From NCBI GenBank assembly GCA_004431415.1, contig QPMI01000452.1, forward strand, positions 310,001 through 374,000: a stretch of 64,000 nucleotides of DNA, in the 5' to 3' direction. Both the position numbers and the translations under genes were made by a program. Shown here one piece after another: positions 10,305-22,323 of the stretch. The first letter of the stretch is position 1. Every line of letters begins with the position of its first letter. This DNA comes from Cyanophora paradoxa. Taxonomy: Eukaryota > Glaucocystophyceae > Cyanophorales > Cyanophoraceae. The notes beneath the pieces were generated by a model, which searched no databases, was not told where the DNA came from, and saw nothing but the letters and a program-made list of their open reading frames with translations.

Positions 10305-12604
10305 TCAGAGGCGGCGGGGCGGGCCTACGCGAGCGGGGCCGGGAGCTCCTCGAACGGCTGCGCATGAGCGCCCCGTCAGCGGCCGGCAGCGGGCGCCTCG
10401 TAAGGGAGTAAAGGAAGGGCGGACGGCGGCGGCGGCGACGGCGGCGTCGATGAGGGCGCAGAGTTTCGCGATGGCCGCCTGCTGGTACATGTTGCTGAAG
10501 AAGACCGCTACGGACCGGCCGGGCCGTCAGCGGTGCGCGGGGCGGGCGCTGTGGCTTCGGAGGGCGCGCGGGGCGGACCGTTGTGGCGGGAGAAGGCGGC
10601 CATGTCAGCGGGGAGGCCGTCACAGGAGGGGAACCGCTCGTTCGGGTCGTCCACAAACGGAACGATCGCCTTGCCCAGGCGAAGGCTTTCCACGACCTCC
10701 TTCCGCACCCTGCGCCCCGCCCCGCCCCGCGATCGGCGGGGGCGGCGAGGCTTGCGGGGCCGCCGGGCGGTCGGGCGGCACCAGTCGGTGGAGAGAGCGG
10801 CCGAGGGCGCCTTGTCTTCGAAGCAGCGTTTCAGGGTGCCCGGCGTGAGCACGAAGACTGCGCCTGGGCGTCAGGAGAGAAGGCGACGCGGCGGGGTGGG
10901 GGTTTGGGGGGTTGGGGGGGGGGGGGGGGAGGGGAGGAGGGGGAGAGGGGGGAGAGGGGGAGAGGGGGGAGAGGGGGGGGGAGGGGGGGCGGGAGCGGCG
11001 GGGGCCGCCGGTGGGGCATGCCGTCGCAGCAGGAGGCGCGGAGGCTCTCGAGAATCTTCGAGTCGAAGACGCCGCCCTGGAGGGTCTCCAGGTCGAAGAA
11101 GACCTTGTAGCTGTTGCTGTATCAGGGGCACGGGGGTACGGAGCCGGCGCCGGCGGCCGCACCCGGCCTTGTCCAGCGCCTCGCGCACGAACGCCGCGAG
11201 GTGGTTCCTCCCGTCCAGCCGCCGGTACGTGATGCTGCGCGGGCCTCAGGGGCGAGCGAGCGAAAGGAGCGCGGAGGGGGCACGGCGGCGCACAAGGCGT
11301 GGAACTCGTAGCCAGGGGGCAGCGGCGGGACGCGGCGGGAGGCGGCGCTCTGTGCGCCGCTCTCCTTTGCGAGCTCGGCAATCTGGCGAAAGGAGCTCAG
11401 CCAAGTCCAGAGCGGCGGGGCGGAGAGCGGGCGCACCTCCACGAGGAGCTTCTTGCGGACGAGGCCCGACTCGACGCCGAGCTCCCGCTGCAGGTCTGCG
11501 TCGGCTAGAGCGAGCAGCATCTTGCCGTCGACGCGGTGCCTCTCGAAGGCCGGGGCGAGGTCCCCGAGCTCGACGGACCGCAGCCACTCGCACACGTCCG
11601 CCACGCGCATGCCCGCGGGTCCCGCGCCGCCGCGGCGGGGGCGGGCGAGGTAGCAGCAGCAGCAGCAGGCGCCCCGGCGATGGATGACGCTGAGCCCGCT
11701 GTTAATGAGCTCGCATCGGAAGGCAGAGCAGCAGGAGCGGGGCGTGCGCGGACCGGGGACCGAAGGGGCCGCGGCGGCGGGAGGGCGCGGGGGCTACGGG
11801 AAAAGGTGAGGGGCAGCCGCGTGCATGGGGAAGCGCAGTGGCACGCACCGCCGCAGGGGGCGCGGCTCCAGCGGAGGGCGCCGCTGCAGAACGGAATCGA
11901 GTCAAAGGCTGGCGGAGCGTGTACAAGAAAGTGTACGGACCGGAGGTACGGACCGGTGGGCCGGCGGGAGGATTCGGGACGGGCGGCGCCCCGGGGACGG
12001 GCTGCGGCGGGAGGTGAAGGGCGGAGCGCGGGGCTGGCGGGGCGGGGCGCACCGCGGCGGCGGGAGTGGGTGCGAGGAGAGAGCGGAGGTAGGGCACGAC
12101 GACGGCGCACTGAGCAGCACCGTTGTTAGGGGCTCCTTCGTTGACGGCGCGGCGGATGTGCTCGGGCCATGAGTCCACGACGGGGTTGCCGTGCACGTAC
12201 AGCTCCTTCAGGGCGGCGAGGCGGCCGATCTCCGGTGGCAGCGCCGTCAGCCGGTTATTGGCCGCGCTCAGGCACTGCAGGGCGGCGAGGCGGCCGATTT
12301 CTGGTGGCAGCGCCGTCAGCTGGTTCTCGTTCACGACCAGCTCCTTCAGGGAGGCGAGGCGCCGATCTCCGGCGGCAGCGCCGTCAGCTGGTTTTTGTTA
12401 AACCGCAGCCGCTCCAGGTTCGTCAGCTTGGCGAGCTCGGCGCCCGGGATGCGTGTGAGCTTGCTCGTTATAAGCCAGAGCACGCGGATGTTCTGCGGCC
12501 CCGCATGCGCGATCCAGTCCGCCGGCCACTCCGTCCGCGGCTCCCCGACAGGTCCAGCACCCCCCCTCCGGGCTCCACCTCTGTCTGCTGCTGCCGCCGC
12601 CCAT
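10305..12604 (-). pseudogene. LRR-SAM-TIR protein (copy 2, frameshifted)
   Basis: Near-identical second copy of the gene at 2733-5030. The LRR frame is broken by a missing C (GAGGCGCCGATC instead of GAGGCGCCCGATC, about 12360). A second missing base just before SAM (CATGCCCGCGGG instead of CATGCCCCGCGGG, about 11613) shifts the linker relative to SAM. The SAM, TIR exons and intron borders are otherwise unchanged, including the catalytic Glu region. Both lesions lie in C runs, so they may be consensus errors rather than true mutations. Confidence 0.7.
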
Positions 12605-13496
12605 GTCTACGGGGCGGTCAGGGCAGAAGCGCGCCGCGGGGAGCGCGCCTCCCGCCGCGCCCCCACCACCCCCGCCGCGTCGCGTCGCCTGGTGGGAGCC
12701 GAAAGCGGCCTAGCACGCTCCTTGGCGCCCGTACGCGTGCGAAGAAGAGCGAAGCGATTCCTAGGTTCTAGACCGGGATTCGCCCAGCGGCAACTTACGG
12801 CAATCCAGGCTAGGCGCCCTCCAGGCGTCGCGCACCTTCGACTTCGGAGGATATCGATCGCCTTGCCGCAGCAGAGCCAAATTTAGGAACCGAAGGAGTT
12901 CGCGCGCTGTCTGCTGGCTGCTCGCCTGCTGCGCGGTGCACGAAGCTACGACTGAACAGGGAGCGGGCAGGGCGAGAGGCGGGCGATGCGCATGCCAGAA
13001 AACCAACGTTAACGACAAACGAAGCTCCTGGGTCGACTGTACCCCGCCCCTACTCAGATGAGTCAGATCTGGATGTCGACGTCTCGCGATCGGATTGCGC
13101 GCTGCCAGGCTGTATACGTATACGTAGATACGTAGATAGTACTAGAGACAGATAGGCCTAGGAGGAACTTCGAATTCGGATCGGGAATGCAGCCGGCAGG
13201 CCCGGCACCAGTGCGCTTCAAATCGCTCTAAATTACTACAGCTTGAACTTCATCCTTGAACAATCATTGAACAATCATTGAATGAATTCAAACTACTTGA
13301 ACTTGAACTACAGCGCCTACTTGGGCGGGCTGGGGCTCTAGCTAAAGCTGTAGTTAGCCCGGAGGCCTGCAGCATGGAAGAAAGGAAGTGTGGAAGATGT
13401 GCAGTGGCCGGCTGCGGTCGCTAGCTAAAGCAACAGAAAGCCTGAGACCGCAAACAGAGCCGGAGCTGCGACGCGCGGCGCCGCGCCGCGGGGCTC

Positions 13497-13857
13497 TCAA
13501 TCGTAGATGGGGACGGACCCACCGAAAGGCTCGCGCCAAATGGGGCATGTTCCCGCCCCGCCGGCGAGACGCTGGACGCAGGCGGCGCAGACGACGTGCC
13601 CGCAGGGGTGCAGGAGCCGCCGCTCCCCCCGCTCCTTCTCATGTAGACACACCTGCTGGCCCAGCATCAAGCAGGCCAACTGCCGCTGGCTCAGACTGCG
13701 GCGCACCGGGCACTCGAATCGGTTGAGCGCAGCGGCCCGCGCGGCGATCCGCAGCTCCTCCACGCGCGCCAAGGCCGCCTTCAGCCGCTCGGCCGCCGCC
13801 GCGAGCTCCGCCTCGCCCCAGGGCCGGCCGCTGGGCGCGCCGCCAGCGCTGCCGGCC
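13497..13857 (-). pseudogene. 3' fragment of the LRR-coiled-coil-RING gene (unit 2)
   Basis: Same truncated fragment as at 5923-6283, here with the RING frame open (HPCGHVVCAACVQRLAGG then CPIWREPF). It is cut at 13857 by the duplication joint, and LRR and coiled coil are absent. The Cys-to-Trp change in the last zinc pair is present. Without an upstream start it is probably silent. Confidence 0.75.
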
Positions 13858-15735
13858 TAGCAGCTGCACTAGAACTAAACGGGAATGAGAAATCGAAGCG
13901 AGAAGCGAACCTAGCAGCTGCACTAGAACTAAACGGGAATGAGAAATCGAAGCGAGAAGCGATGCTCTGAGACGCGACTTAGCTCACTGCACTGCTAGGG
14001 ACCCGGGAGCCTAGAAAGTGTCAAGGCACAGGCCTGTCTTGTGCGAGCGGAGCGCCGGCGCCGGCATCGGCATCCTCTGGAAGAGGCTGATTCTCAAGAC
14101 CGCCGGTCTCTGGAGGATCTGGTGCTGCTTCAGGATGCGCATGCAAGCCCACACCGGCCGCTTCATCAGGCAAGACTTGCTGGGGCGGGAGAGGCTGGCG
14201 GAGAGGGGATGGCTGATGTTCAGAAGAGCCGGCTGAGGCGGGTCGGTCAGCCTGGCAGGCGAGTCCGTCAGGACAACAGAGGGGGTGGGAGGCGTCGGGA
14301 CCGTCGGAGGAGTCGACCCCAACGAGAGGTGCTCCCCGGCGCCGTTCACTTCATGCTCGACTCCGTCGCCGCCGCCGCCGCCTTCAGGCCCCGGCGCGTG
14401 CACGCCACGCGCCTCAAGTCCCTCCCACTGGTGCCCGTGAGCACAATTCTTTGTTGGGCCGCAGACAGCACCTGCGCGACAGCTTGACGACCTGCAACGG
14501 GTTCAGGAACAAGACAATATACTTCATACGCTTGCAATATACTTCATACGCTTATAATTAGATGGATTGCGCACCAAGAGCTCCCGCTCTGCCCGCCGCT
14601 GCCGCTGCTGCAGTTGCCGCTGCCGCCTCCTCCCGCGCTCGCTGCGCATCCTCTGCGGCGCAATCAGAGCGCGAACGCAAACAGCAACGTCCTTAAGCAG
14701 CGCGCCTTCGGATGTGAGCGCGCGCTGTTCGGCTCGCCGCGCCTCCTCCTGTGCTCGCCGGATTTCCTCTGTCGCACCATCAGAGCGCGAACGCAAACAG
14801 CAACGGGAAAATAAGCAGCGCGCCTTCGGATGTGAGCGCGCGCTGTTCGGCTCGCCGCGCCTCCTCCTGTGCTCGCCGGATTTCCTCTGTCGCATCGATA
14901 TCATCAGAGCGCGAACGCAAACAGCAACGGGTAAATAAGCAGCGCGCCTTCGGATGCGAGCGCGCGCTGTTCGGCTCGCCGCGCCTCCTCCCGTGCTCGC
15001 CGATTATCATCTGTCGCACCATCAGAGCGCGAACGCAAACAGCAACGGGTAAATAAGCAGCGCGCCTTCAGATGCAAGCGCGCGCTGTTCGGCTCGCCGC
15101 GCCTCCTCCTGTGCTCGCCGGATTTCCTCTGTCGCATCATCAGAGCAAGAAGGTTGGAGCGCGTGCGGGCGCGCATGCGTGCGAACCTACAGCGATAAAG
15201 CAAGCCTACTGTGAAGTCAGAACAAGCATGCAGGAAGGCAGGGGCGGTCGCACCACACGATCTATAGCTTGTGAATTTGGCACTTCAACTGGATTCGGGA
15301 AGAGAAACCAGAACTCGTCGGCGAGCGACATCTAAGCTGGACGATGCCGCCGAGCGCTTCCGAGTCTCCAAAGAAGCGCGTTTGGCACTCCTCGATGCTT
15401 TGTCCGCAACCCGGGCGACCCCCAAACAGCCTTGCAGCCGTAAAGAGACTTCAAACAGTTGGCTGGGGGGGTACACAAGATCCTTACGGATGTGCCCCTG
15501 ATCCGCCTGCGCGATCTCCGCACCCGGCCACTCCGTCGCCTGTGTGCCTTGAATGACGGGACGGGCAGCGTGCGAGCTCAATCGAGGACACCCGCAAGCG
15601 GCGGGGCCCTCGGAGGGGTCCCCGGGCCCCGCCGCGCTGAGTGCGCGAGCGCTGCTTCTTGTAGACGTCCCCGAAGCGCCCAGCCCGCGCGTAGCTAAGC
15701 GGCCACTTCGGCAGGTTGGAGGCGCGGCGTTGGAG

Positions 15736-17433
15736 ATGGCTTCTAGGAGACCGCTCCCGCCGACGACGCTGCGGCGTCGATCACCGTCGCAACGTCGAGC
15801 GCGGGCCCCTCCCACGACCGCGCGAGCTCCGCCGCCGCCGCGGCCGCCGCGCCGACGGCCTCCGGCTCTACCCTCCCGCCCGCCTCCTCCCACTCGCCGC
15901 CGGAGCCGCCGGCGCCGCCCTCCGCGCCCGCGACGGTCCGGAAGAGCCCCTTCCGCGCGGTGGCGGTCCCCGCGCCGCCCCGCCGGCGCTGACGCTCACG
16001 GGGCGGCATGGGCGGGGCGGCAGAGTCGCAGGCGGTGTCGGAGTCGATCGGTCTGCTGCGGACGATGCGGCTGTACGGCGGTGCCGGCCCGCCGCACGCC
16101 GACGGCGCCCTGTACCGCGCGCCTCGCACAGCTTCGGCAGTGCAGTTGAGCACATCCGCCGCGGCCGCCCCTTCTGGGACCCCGGTCCGTGCAATCAAAG
16201 GCTTAGGCGCCGGTCTCAGACGCTGGACCGGTGCAGACGCCCGTCCCAGACGCCCGCCGCTGCCCGCCGCCCGCCGCTGCCCGCCGCCCGCCTTGCCCGC
16301 CGCCGGAAGCTGAGCGCTTTGGGCGCAGCCTGGCAGCGGTGAAGCCGCGGCAGTCGCTGGACCTTGGCGGGCTCGTCCGCACGCGCACCCGCCGCCTCGC
16401 CGACCTCGACCCCGTCAAGTCTCGGTGCACTCGCCCGCCCGCTCGAGCCTGCGCGGGAATAACTGAGACGGCGCGCGATGGGCGGGCAGGCCGCGCCCCA
16501 TCCGCAAGATCATAGACGACTTCCCCGAAATGTGGCGCCTGGCTCGCATGGGTGCGGCCCGTTCCCGTACCCCGTGATCGCCTCCAACGACGTACCCCCG
16601 CAGACGAGACGGTACGGACCCGCTCGGGGTACGTGCCCCACGAGATGCTCAACGAGGCGAGCGCCCGTACCCCTTTTCGGCTCCATCCCCGTTCCTGATG
16701 CCTGTACCCCTGCTCGCCCTCCCGCGCAGCTGCGGGGCATGTTCCACAAAGAGTCCGTACCCCTTCCTAGCCAACTCCGTTACCCCCCGGCCCCTCACCC
16801 GTACCCCCCAGGTACTACATCCCCGTGCGGAACATCTTCCGCTACTACGCGCACCTCGATGGCGCCAAGGGGCGTGTACCCCTCCCCCTTCCCTTGCTTC
16901 CCCTACCCCTGACCCGGCCGGCGGGGGTACAGGTGAAGGCGATCGCGGTGCGGGCGCGGCACGGCGACGGGGAGGAGATGTACACGGTCAACAAGCGGGG
17001 TACACCCCCACCCCGCCTCCCCACCGCCCCCCCCTGCCTGCCGCTCACTTGATCTCCTTTCTTCCCCTCAGCAGGGATAGCTGGGAGCCTCTGCAGCGAC
17101 GGGTCGTTCCGGGAGAGTCTGAAGGGGCCCGCCCATAGCTGGGGGAGAGTCCCCCTCAGCAGGGATAGCTGGGAGCCTCTGCAGCGACGGGTCGGGCCCG
17201 GTCGCTCCCAGGAACCGGAGCCCGGGTCACTCGCTTCCAGGAGTCCGGCGCCGGGGCAGGCGCTCGGGGTACATGTGAGGGCGATCGCGGGTCTGAGGAC
17301 CCGCCGCTCAACCGCGCCCAAGGTGCGCGTGCCCGCCCCGGCCTCCTCCGCTCCCCCTTCCCAGGCGCGGGCGCGGGCGCTGGCGCCCCCCTTCGTCTCC
17401 CTGCCCGCCTTCGCTCGAGCGGAGAGGGGGTAA
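15736..17433 (+). pseudogene. Broken copy of the plus-strand multi-exon gene (unit 3)
   Basis: Third near-identical remnant, carrying the same deletion near the ESIGLLRTMRL block and the same last exon ending at 17431-17433. It carries further one-base losses, for example GGGCATGGGCGG instead of GGGCATGGGGCGG near 16008. Confidence 0.58.
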
Positions 17434-17955
17434 GGTTCGCCGTCCCCGGGGCCCCGCCGTTGAAGTAGAGCGTCCAAATCTGTGATTCTTTCAAAATTGC
17501 AAGAGGAGAGCATTATTAAAATTATTATGTGTACATGTGCTCCTTTCATTGCAAAAGAGGAGGGCACGGGCATGTACAGCTGGCGAGGCGGGGGCGGCGG
17601 GGGTGGCGGGGCGCCCGGGGGTGCACGTGGAAGGGGCACGGGCCTGGCGGCGCCCAGGTTACTCTTATCTGAGATTTCGAAGCTGAGATTTCAAGCTTCG
17701 AACGACCTTCTGCTACACATGCATTTACATTGAATTTCATCTTCGTAGGGAAACGCTTGGAACTATCAACAAATCATGAGCTTCGACAGGCCGCCTGCAC
17801 GCGCTGCCCACTGTTGCAGCTAGCTGCTGACTTCCGAACGAACGTGGAACGCCGCGGGCGCTCCGGACCGGGCAGGGCTTGGGGCCTCAGAGGCGGCGGG
17901 CGGGCCTACGCGAGCGGGGCCGGGAGCTCCTCGAACGGCTGCGCATGAGCGCCCG

Positions 17956-20177
17956 TCAGCGGCCGGCAGCGGGCGCCTCGTAAGGGAGTAAAGGAAGGCG
18001 GACGGCGGCGGCGGCGACGGCGGCGTCGATGAGGGCGCAGAGTTTCGCGATGGCCGCCTGCTGGTACATGTTGCTGAAGAAGACCGCTACGGACCGCCGG
18101 GCCGTCAGCGGTGCGCGGGCGGGCGCTGTGGCTTCGGAGGGCGCGCGGGGCGGACCGTTGTGGCGGGAGAAGGCGGCCATGTCAGCGGGGAGGCCGTCAC
18201 AGGAGGGGAACCGCTCGTTCGGGTCGTCCACAAACGGAACGATCGCCTTGCCCAGGCGAAGGCTTTCCACGACCTCCTTCCGCACCCTGCGCCCCGCCCC
18301 GCCCCGCGATCGGCGGGGGCGGCGAGGCTTGCGGGGCCGCCGGGCGGTCGGGCGGCACCAGTCGGTGGAGAGAGCGGCCGAGGGCGCCTTGTCTTCGAAG
18401 CAGCGTTTCAGGGTGCCCGGCGTGAGCACGAAGACTGCGCCTGGGCGTCAGGAGAGAAGCGACGCGGCGGGGTGGGGTTTGGGGGTTGGGGGGGGGGGGG
18501 GGGGAGGGGGGAGGGGAGAGGGGGGAGAGGGGGGAGAGGGGGGGAGAGGGGGGGGAGGGGGGGCGGGAGCGGCGGGGCCGCCGTGGGGCATGCCGTCGCA
18601 GCAGGAGGCGCGGAGGCTCTCGAGAATCTTCGAGTCGAAGACGCCGCCCTGGAGGGTCTCCAGGTCGAAGAAGACCTTGTAGCTGTTGCTGTATCAGGGG
18701 CACGGGGTACGGAGCCGGCGCCGGCGGCCGCACCCGGCCTTGTCCAGCGCCTCGCGCACGAACGCCGCGAGGTGGTTCCTCCCGTCCAGCCGCCGGTACG
18801 TGATGCTGCGCGGGCCTCAGGGCGAGCGAGCGAAAGGAGCGCGGAGGGGGCACGGCGGCGCACAAGGCGTGGAACTCGTAGCCAGGGGGCAGCGGCGGGA
18901 CGCGGCGGGAGGCGGCGCTCTGTGCGCCGCTCTCCTTTGCGAGCTCGGCAATCTGGCGAAAGGAGCTCAGCCAAGTCCAGAGCGGCGGGCGGAGAGCGGG
19001 CGCACCTCCACGAGGAGCTTCTTGCGGACGAGGCCCGACTCGACGCCGAGCTCCCGCTGCAGGTCTGCGTCGGCTAGAGCGAGCAGCATCTTGCCGTCGA
19101 CGCGGTGCCTCTCGAAGGCCGGGGCGAGGTCCCCGAGCTCGACGGACCGCAGCCACTCGCACACGTCCGCCACGCGCATGCCCCGCGGGTCCCGCGCCGC
19201 CGCGGCGGGGGCGGGCGAGGTAGCAGCAGCAGCAGCAGGCGCCCCGGCGATGGATGACGCTGAGCCCGCTGTTAATGAGCTCGCATCGGAAGGCAGAGCA
19301 GCAGGAGCGGGGCGTGCGCGGACCGGGGACCGAAGGGGCCGCGGCGGCGGGAGGGCGCGGGGGCTACGGGAAAAGGTGAGGGGCAGCCGCGTGCATGGGG
19401 AAGCGCAGTGGCACGCACCGCCGCAGGGGGCGCGGCTCCAGCGGAGGGCGCCGCTGCAGAACGGAATCGAGTCAAAGGCTGGCGGAGCGTGTACAAGAAA
19501 GTGTACGGACCGGAGGTACGGACCGGTGGGCCGGCGGGAGGATTCGGGACGGGCGGCGCCCCGGGGACGGGCTGCGGCGGGAGGTGAAGGGCGGAGCGCG
19601 GGGCTGGCGGGGCGGGGCGCACCGCGGCGGCGGGAGTGGGTGCGAGGAGAGAGCGGAGGTAGGGCACGACGACGGCGCACTGAGCAGCACCGTTGTTAGG
19701 GGCTCCTTCGTTGACGGCGCGGCGGATGTGCTCGGGCCATGAGTCCACGACGGGGTTGCCGTGCACGTACAGCTCCTTCAGGGCGGCGAGGCGGCCGATC
19801 TCCGGTGGCAGCGCCGTCAGCCGGTTATTGGCCGCGCTCAGGCACTGCAGGGCGGCGAGGCGGCCGATTTCTGGTGGCAGCGCCGTCAGCTGGTTCTCGT
19901 TCACGACCAGCTCCTTCAGGGAGGCGAGGCGCCCGATCTCCGGCGGCAGCGCCGTCAGCTGGTTTTTGTTAAACCGCAGCCGCTCCAGGTTCGTCAGCTT
20001 GGCGAGCTCGGCGCCCGGGATGCGTGTGAGCTTGCTCGTTATAAGCCAGAGCACGCGGATGTTCTGCGGCCCCGCATGCGCGATCCAGTCCGCCGGCCAC
20101 TCCGTCCGCGGCTCCCCCGACAGGTCCAGCACCCCCCCCTCCGGGCTCCACCTCTGTCTGCTGCTGCCGCCGCCCAT
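17956..20177 (-). CDS. LRR-SAM-TIR protein (copy 3)
   Basis: Third copy, with the same LRR start (ATG 20177), intact LRR and SAM frames, and TIR exon sequences identical to copy 1 in the parts I compared. Differences sit mainly in introns, including the G-run intron at about 18475-18570, and in the tail after the TIR. There a one-base loss moves the stop to about 17956, giving a C-terminus after DAAVAAAAVR different from copy 1. The TIR domain itself is unaffected, so this copy may be functional. Confidence 0.78.
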
Positions 20178-21069
20178 GTCTACGGGGCGGTCAGGGCAGA
20201 AGCGCGCCGCGGGGAGCGCGCCTCCCGCCGCGCCCCCACCACCCCCGCCGCGTCGCGTCGCCTGGTGGGAGCCGAAAGCGGCCTAGCACGCTCCTTGGCG
20301 CCCGTACGCGTGCGAAGAAGAGCGAAGCGATTCCTAGGTTCTAGACCGGGATTCGCCCAGCGGCAACTTACGGCAATCCAGGCTAGGCGCCCTCCAGGCG
20401 TCGCGCACCTTCGACTTCGGAGGATATCGATCGCCTTGCCGCAGCAGAGCCAAATTTAGGAACCGAAGGAGTTCGCGCGCTGTCTGCTGGCTGCTCGCCT
20501 GCTGCGCGGTGCACGAAGCTACGACTGAACAGGGAGCGGGCAGGGCGAGAGGCGGGCGATGCGCATGCCAGAAAACCAACGTTAACGACAAACGAAGCTC
20601 CTGGGTCGACTGTACCCCGCCCCTACTCAGATGAGTCAGATCTGGATGTCGACGTCTCGCGATCGGATTGCGCGCTGCCAGGCTGTATACGTATACGTAG
20701 ATACGTAGATAGTACTAGAGACAGATAGGCCTAGGAGGAACTTCGAATTCGGATCGGGAATGCAGCCGGCAGGCCCGGCACCAGTGCGCTTCAAATCGCT
20801 CTAAATTACTACAGCTTGAACTTCATCCTTGAACAATCATTGAACAATCATTGAATGAATTCAAACTACTTGAACTTGAACTACAGCGCCTACTTGGGCG
20901 GGCTGGGGCTCTAGCTAAAGCTGTAGTTAGCCCGGAGGCCTGCAGCATGGAAGAAAGGAAGTGTGGAAGATGTGCAGTGGCCGGCTGCGGTCGCTAGCTA
21001 AAGCAACAGAAAGCCTGAGACCGCAAACAGAGCCGGAGCTGCGACGCGCGGCGCCGCGCCGCGGGGCTC

Positions 21070-22323
21070 TCAATCGTAGATGGGACGGACCCACCGAAAG
21101 GCTCGCGCCAAATGGGGCATGTTCCCGCCCGCCGGCGAGACGCTGGACGCAGGCGGCGCAGACGACGTGCCCGCAGGGTGCAGGAGCCGCCGCTCCCCCC
21201 GCTCCTTCTCATGTAGACACACCTGCTGGCCCAGCATCAAGCAGGCCAACTGCCGCTGGCTCAGACTGCGGCGCACCGGGCACTCGAATCGGTTGAGCGC
21301 AGCGGCCCGCGCGGCGATCCGCAGCTCCTCCACGCGCGCCAAGGCCGCCTTCAGCCGCTCGGCCGCCGCCGCGAGCTCCGCCTCGCCCCAGGGCCGGCCG
21401 CTGGGCGCGCCGCCAGCGCTGCCGGCCTCGTACAGCGCCAGCCGCTCGTCGGCCCGAAGACGCGCGCCTCCGCCTCCGCCAGCCGCCCGCGCAGCGCCTC
21501 CGCCTCCGCCGCCGCCTGCCGCTCCCGCCGCGCCGCCGCCTCGAGCTCCGCCCGCGCCTCCGCCCGCTCCGCCGCGAGGGCCGCCGCCCGCGCCTCGGCG
21601 AGGGCGGCGGCGCGCGCCTCCTCCCGCAGGCGCGCGGCCGCCGCCTCCAGCTGCCCCGCCACCGCCTCCAGGGGCAGTGGGCAATCGGGGGCGGCTCCCG
21701 CTGCGGCTCGCGCCGGGAGGTTGGAGGGCGGGCGGGAGCCGGGGAGGCTGGAGCGGCGGGGGGGTGCGAGGCAAGCGGGGCGGAGGGAACGGGCTGTCGC
21801 GGATGTGAGGGGCGGGACGCGAGGGGGGGGGGGGGGGGGGGGGGGGGGAGCCCGCCGCGGGGGCGGGGTAGAGGAGGGAGAGGAGGTAGGGCTCGACGGC
21901 GGTGAGCTGGGCTTGACCATTCCCAGGTGCGGCGATGACGGCGCGGCGGACGGGCTCGGGCCACGAGTCCACGACGGGGTTGCGTTCGACGTACAGCTGC
22001 TCCAGGGCGGCGAGGCGGCCGAGCTCCGGCGGCAGCGCCGTCAGCCGGTTGTCTCGCACGTACAGTTCCTTCAGGTTCGCGAGGCGGCCAGTCTCCGGCG
22101 GCAGCTCCATCAGTTGGTTGCACTGCAACCACAGCGTCTCCAGGTTCGTCAGCTTGGCGAGCTTGGCGCCCGGGATGCGCGTTAGCTTGTTCCCGTCGAG
22201 GTCGAGCACGCGGATGTTCTCCGGCCCCGCGCGCGCGATCTCCGCTGCCGGCCACTCCGTCCGCCCCTCCGGATCCCCCGCCAGGTCCAGCTTCCCCTCT
22301 GCCGGGATCCACCCCCTGCCCAT
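21070..22323 (-). CDS. LRR-coiled-coil-RING protein, full length but frameshifted
   Basis: Likely an E3 ubiquitin ligase with LRR recognition. From ATG 22323: WIPAEGKLDLAG, four LRRs (LTRIPGAKLAKLTNLETLWL, LMELPPETGRLANLKELYV, LTALPPELGRLAALEQLYV), a Pro-rich linker containing a G/C homopolymer (plus strand 21823-21848), a long Ala/Glu/Arg coiled coil (about 21350-21690), then a RING at the end. The frame changes at least three times relative to the paralogue at 24977-26185: near the homopolymer, near 21450 and inside the RING, where G runs each lack a base. The last zinc Cys would be Trp here too. The domain order recalls animal LRSAM1 minus its SAM. It is either a young pseudogene or an intact gene with consensus errors. 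Confidence 0.72.
   Translation of the reverse strand: MGRGWIPAEGKLDLAGDPEGRTEWPAAEIARAGPENIRVLDLDGNKLTRIPGAKLAKLTNLETLWLQCNQLMELPPETGRLANLKELYVRDNRLTALPPELGRLAALEQLYVERNPVVDSWPEPVRRAVIAAPGNGQAQLTAVEPYLLSLLYPAPAAGSPPPPPPPPSRPAPHIRDSPFPPPRLPRTPPPLQPPRLPPALQPPGASRSGSRPRLPTAPGGGGGAAGGGGRAPAGGGARRRPRRGAGGGPRGGAGGGAGGARGGGAAGAAGGGGGGGAARAAGGGGGARLRADERLALYEAGSAGGAPSGRPWGEAELAAAAERLKAALARVEELRIAARAAALNRFECPVRRSLSQRQLACLMLGQQVCLHEKERGERRLLHPAGTSSAPPASSVSPAGGNMPHLARAFRWVRPIYD

Larger units (their letters stand above)
7588..15161. repeat. Tandem unit 2 of the 7.58-kb duplication
   Basis: Same order and content as unit 1. It differs mainly by one-base deletions in homopolymers, two of which break the LRR and SAM reading frames of its LRR-SAM-TIR copy (about 12360 and about 11613). 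Confidence 0.95.
15162..21427. repeat. Tandem unit 3 (partial, runs into unique sequence)
   Basis: Identity with units 1 and 2 stops at about 21427, inside the LRR-RING gene. Units 1 and 2 switch here to CCTAGCAGCTGCACTAG, while unit 3 continues with the rest of the RING gene. This marks the duplication breakpoint, with about 3 nt (CCT) of shared bases at the joint. Confidence 0.92.
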
